Assembly (NCBI RefSeq): GCF_036711975.1
Contig: NC_091971.1
Span: 8,811,501 to 8,875,500, forward strand
DNA from: Onthophagus taurus
Lineage: Eukaryota; Arthropoda; Insecta; Coleoptera; Scarabaeidae
Reading direction: 5' to 3'
DNA length: 64,000 nucleotides
The position numbers were made by a program, and so were the translations under genes. This document shows, piece by piece, positions 59,841 to 64,000 of the stretch (its first letter is position 1; every line of letters begins with the position of its first letter). Below the pieces are notes generated by a model. That model worked only from the letters and a program-made list of their open reading frames with translations. It searched no databases and was not told where the DNA came from.

Positions 59841-62156
59841 TGTCTATTGTGCATTAAAGTGCAATAAATAATTGAGAGTTTTTATGTTGTGTTAAATTGG
59901 AGATTCCGAGGATTCAAATAATATATGTTGATATGAATCGAAGGATTTCAGATTTGCAACCGTACTACCTACATGTGTATTGCACAACATCTACATGTTA
60001 ATCAACGATCAACTTATTGAAGATGTCGAATTATATTGGAGTATGATCAAGCTTAGATTAAGGAAATTATTGATTATTGAATACGCAACAACAGAAGATC
60101 TGTAGAATTGTTGATAACGAACCTAAAGAAATCAGACTATTTTTATGTGACCATAGCGAAGTCCGTCCAGATTATTGTCTTATATTTCAACAGCCAAAAG
60201 CAATGTTGATCACTAAATGTTTTGCGCTTATATTTTCTTTTTTAACGTTTTTTTTTTTGTGGATTGCCTAAGGCGAATGCAGGAAAAACTTAATCACGTA
60301 CCTGCTTGGGTTATATCCTGAGAAAATGCTTTGGTAGGATATTTTTGCCCAGAATATCAGAGAGATTTGATGGTTGCTAAATTTACAGAGTCGTCAAAAC
60401 AGTTGCAGTTGTGGGCTACGCAATTCTTTTATTGAGTAGCTAGTGTACGTATTGAGGAAGCAATAAGTTAGTTTAATAAGACAATAATGCTTAACATTCC
60501 ATGATTTCAGCAACAAAAACAGAAACTATACAACTCTGCGTTTACCAGATCCTTCATGTGAATTGATGGCAATACATAACATGTGCAGGACAAGTTTTGC
60601 GATGTTGTTGAGTTTTAGAAAATATTACCTCCAGACCGGCATATTTCATGGATAATCCATTTTTACAATCTTATAACAACTGTTTGAATATGCTAGTACA
60701 GAATTTTTGAAGCTTCTTGCTAATGTTACAACTGAAACAATTAAAGTTTGATGATATTAGTGATATAATGCTTACTATATCTTGCTTCTATGATTGCGCT
60801 AAAGTAGATTCTACAAAGTTACAAGTTGACGTTTCGCAGCAAAGACGAACATCGTTTTAATATATTGCAAACCGGTGATTTCGAGTAATTCGGAATTATT
60901 GAAATTTTAAACATTTGTTTTGATTTCAGAAGAATTTGCTCTACGATTACACAATCATATCTATTTTACGATTTAAGCAGACTCTATCAGTCCTGTTAAG
61001 TTATTGTAGAGGCGTTCCTATTTAAAATAGGAAACACTTTTTTTATATTTGTAATATTTTTTCATATTTTTTTAATGTTTTTATTTTGTATTCAGGAAAG
61101 GACATCATCTTTGTAAGGAGATTCTCCGCGACGAATAAGATCTATTAATTTTGAACGTACTTAAACGTACTAAACTGTTCAGTATCAATTCTATTAAGCA
61201 ATCAATTCTAAAATTATAAGTTGCATTAAACAATTAAATTCGTTGAAATACCGTCTGAAAGAAGTAGTTTTCACTTTTACAGAGATGTCGCAGGTGTATT
61301 AAGATATATTCTTTAAGCTTTTAAATAGAGCAGAATTTTCATTATTGTTGTGTTCCATTAAACAAGTAACAATATTCTACACGGTAAAAAATAACTAACT
61401 CTATTTTAAATCTAAATATTTTAATCGGTTGTTAGAGCAAATTTTACAGATTAAATGAGTCTGTGGTAAAGTGAATTATTAACTCTAAGATGAGTGAAGA
61501 CAGATTACATATTAAATCTCGGCAGAGTTGAAATTATAATCTATACAGATTTATTATGATGCACTCGAAATTACTGTTTGGTATATTCTTAGTAGAATGA
61601 TACAATCTATGTAGATTTAGCAAAATACTCAAAATTAGATTTAGGTATATTTTAAATAGAGTTATAAGAAAATAGACAGTGTGCACAAAATAGGTTTATT
61701 ATTGTAAAAACTGAACAATCGAATAAATAATTGCAGTTATGCTATCTTAAGACATACTAAGTTGCTATATTTAAGTAATCATACTGAAATTATAAAACAA
61801 AATCATATGGAAGTGTCATTTTTAATGCAAAACGCTTAAACTACTAACACGAAAACTTAAACTAAAAAATAAATCCATATTTTAGTACCAAATAAAAATC
61901 AGCCTGTAATTGCGTTTGCGCTAAATCGAACGGTTCCTTATACATTAGTACATTTAAATCTATAATATTTAAGTCTTCTTTAATAGGAAATTGCACTTTG
62001 AATGCATTTAAGATATCCACATACCGTGGAGAACAAACTGAACAATACGCCTTGTTTTCACATCAACACGTGTTCAAGCAAGAAAGGTTGTGAACTTGTT
62101 AGGGCTTTTCTGGATTTAGAGTAACTTTCAACACTGTTAAGAGTTAAATTTTAACT
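59841..62156. other. Unassigned AT-rich DNA; recurrent TAGAGT/ACTCTA words 61390-62340
   Basis: No gene was recognised; the 64-codon frame at 60077-60271 has no known domain. From about 61390 to 62340 the words TAGAGT and ACTCTA occur at least ten times next to AAATTTTA or TTTAAAT, including a near-palindrome GAGTTAAATTTTAACTC at 62141-62157. This suggests an old repeat family. Confidence 0.35.
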
Positions 62157-62410
62157 CTAGCATGTTTAACATAAATCTACAACAGGAAACTTTAATCTAT
62201 TAGAGTATATTGAAAAAATTATCTCCAATAGAGTTTATCCATAAGTAGAGTAAATAATAGAATAAAATTTACTCTAAAAAAAACATTATATTTTTAATCT
62301 GTACTCTAAAATTTTAAACCGGTGTTGTTACATTTCACATTATATATTCCGCTTTTTTTAATCTTAGTCTCGTGATTTTCTCTTGTTAATTATCAAATTA
62401 TATAATTATA
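62157..62410. repeat. 254 bp direct repeat, copy 1
   Basis: Identical by eye to 62773-63026 (offset 616), beginning CTAGCATGTTTAACATAAAT and ending ATATAATTATA. The copy is followed by an AT-only hairpin-prone stretch (62395-62460) and then the right arm of the 312 bp inverted repeat. Confidence 0.85.
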
Positions 62411-62460
62411 TAATATTATAATTAATATTATATAATTATATAATTAATATTAATATTATA

Positions 62461-62772
62461 TTTCTACTTTTTGTTTTATTTCTTCTATATTTTTTCCTTA
62501 TCTTCTGATTTCTATCCATCAATTAGTTATGCTTTGCCAATTTTTTAGTATTTGTTCCCGTTAGTATTTTACCTTGTCTTGGTTGTTTTTGTATCTGATA
62601 CATCTCTGAATATGTCCGAGCGTCATTCCGACGGAAGCATAATTCATATTTAAGTCGGCATCGACTTGTTTCTCATTATTAATTCTTTATTATGGAAATG
62701 TTTATAATGTGTAGCTTCTTTGATTCATTATTTAGTTTGTTTCTTCTGCCAATGCTGTGATTTTGTTGTTAA
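62461..62772 (-). repeat. Right arm of the 312 bp inverted repeat pair
   Basis: Reverse complement of 59254-59565. It is sandwiched exactly between the two 254 bp direct repeats: it ends at 62772 and copy 2 begins at 62773. Confidence 0.85.
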
Positions 62773-63026
62773 CTAGCATGTTTAACATAAATCTACAACA
62801 GGAAACTTTAATCTATTAGAGTATATTGAAAAAATTATCTCCAATAGAGTTTATCCATAAGTAGAGTAAATAATAGAATAAAATTTACTCTAAAAAAAAC
62901 ATTATATTTTTAATCTGTACTCTAAAATTTTAAACCGGTGTTGTTACATTTCACATTATATATTCCGCTTTTTTTAATCTTAGTCTCGTGATTTTCTCTT
63001 GTTAATTATCAAATTATATAATTATA
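62773..63026. repeat. 254 bp direct repeat, copy 2
   Basis: Second copy of 62157-62410, with no difference seen; beyond 63026 the sequences diverge (CAATTTTATAATTATGG against TAATATTATAATTAAT). Confidence 0.85.
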
Positions 63027-64000
63027 CAATTTTATAATTATGGCTAATTAGGTTTAATTACATATAATCTCGTACAGTTGATTTCTGGTATTCATTGAAT
63101 TCGATTAAATTTAAATGTAGGAAATTCAAAGATCTTCACGTACATGTAACTATTTTTTTTTTTTAATAAATCCATTTATAGGATATATATTTTTCAAATT
63201 ATTCGTATATTTTGCACTGGCATCGTTCATTTAATGAATACGTAACATATATGCAAAGCTTTTGTATTAAAATTGGCCAAATTAACGAACGTAATGGTAG
63301 CTTAGCCTCCCCCAACGGATACAACAGTTGCTAATTGCGAATAATCTGCAGGGTTTTGTAATTACGATTTCGTCTGGATTGCTCTTTTACATTTTAATTT
63401 TTTTTCTCATAGAATTTGTAAAAAATAAAAAAAAACGTGAAAGAGGGGTAAAAAGACATTCCGCGGTTTGAAATAAATAATCTTGCAAACAATATAAGGG
63501 AAACGATGGGATTTTTGCGGTCGTTCATTCCGACAATGGGGAGAAGACATACGACACAATATAAACGTAATTTCACGTCGTTCCCCGAAAATTTGTCGTC
63601 CCCGCGTGAATCCCATCCTTTTTCAGAGATAAATGATTCTTTGGCTAACTAGAGTATTGTCGCGGAGTCAGCCGTAATAATTTAAACGGGGCAACGATTT
63701 CCGAATGGTTTTATCGACTTCCGGGCTTTTCGACGGATGGAACGCCCTAGTATTTGTGTGTAATTCACACATCATCTTTTTAAACAGGGTCGGAATAAAA
63801 TGAATTTTAAATAAAAACTAAATCAAATCAATATTATTAAATTTTAATCATCTTCGATTAATATGAATTAAATTAAATTAATGAAATTACTAAATTTATT
63901 TTTTTGTTGTTTTATTATATTAGTTCAAAGATTTTTTTGATACGGTCCTGTTTATAGCAACCCCTAACCACCCAGGGATAGTTCATAATAGATGAGAGTG
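63027..64000. other. Upstream of so: GC-richer complex block 63460-63780, candidate conserved noncoding element
   Basis: 63460-63780 contains frequent CpG and little repetition (GTCGTCCCCGCGTGAATCCC, GTCGCGGAGTCAGCCG, CTTCCGGGCTTTTCGACGGA). Frames on the minus strand (63394-63616) give no known domain. It lies 7.5 kb upstream of so and may be an enhancer or an unrecognised exon of a neighbour. The remainder is AT-rich. Confidence 0.3.

Overview
The window is nuclear DNA from an insect, most likely a beetle (Coleoptera; the order is an inference). The signs are spliced genes with GT/AG introns, an AT-rich base composition, insect-type genes (sine oculis, a PDF-type neuropeptide receptor, a CYP6-like P450) and many decayed animal transposons (Penelope-like, piggyBac, Tc1/mariner, hAT, non-LTR). 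I found no tRNA, rRNA, bacterial or CRISPR features. Exon joins were made by eye from reading frame, splice sites and remembered family motifs; no alignment was run.

Left part (1-17 kb): a minus-strand first coding exon with a signal peptide (1024-1137) whose gene runs off the left edge. Then come intergenic DNA and transposon relics: Penelope-like at 2.5-3.0 and 10.0-10.7 kb, piggyBac at 3.3-3.9 and 16.1-16.5 kb, DDE transposases at 7.2-8.0 and 13.8-14.7 kb. A cluster of three CACGTG E-boxes lies at 12.64-12.68 kb.

Middle part (17-31 kb): an intact nine-exon class B GPCR, the PDF receptor (17017-23079, +, 406 aa). Its first intron holds an intronless gene for a linker-histone-like protein with an arginine-rich, protamine-like tail (17533-17862, +). 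Next are an intact four-exon CYP6-like P450 (24249-26050, -, 507 aa) and a three-exon GID8 homologue of the CTLH/GID ubiquitin ligase (30354-31198, -, 229 aa). A transposase fragment and a non-LTR retrotransposon fragment meet at 28.44 kb.

Right part (31-64 kb): sine oculis (SIX1/2 class) on the minus strand in four coding exons from 55986 to 32523, 285 aa. Two very large introns (14.0 and 8.6 kb) contain transposon relics, a ~170 bp tandem array, an 813 bp tandem duplication, and several GC-rich, complex islands that could be enhancers. Upstream of sine oculis are hammerhead-like motifs, a Penelope-like relic, a 312 bp inverted repeat pair (59254-59565 and 62461-62772) and a 254 bp direct repeat pair flanking its right arm.

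The genes do not form one pathway. They cover development (so), circadian or neuropeptide signalling (PDF receptor), detoxification (P450), protein turnover (GID8) and probably sperm chromatin (the H1-like gene).
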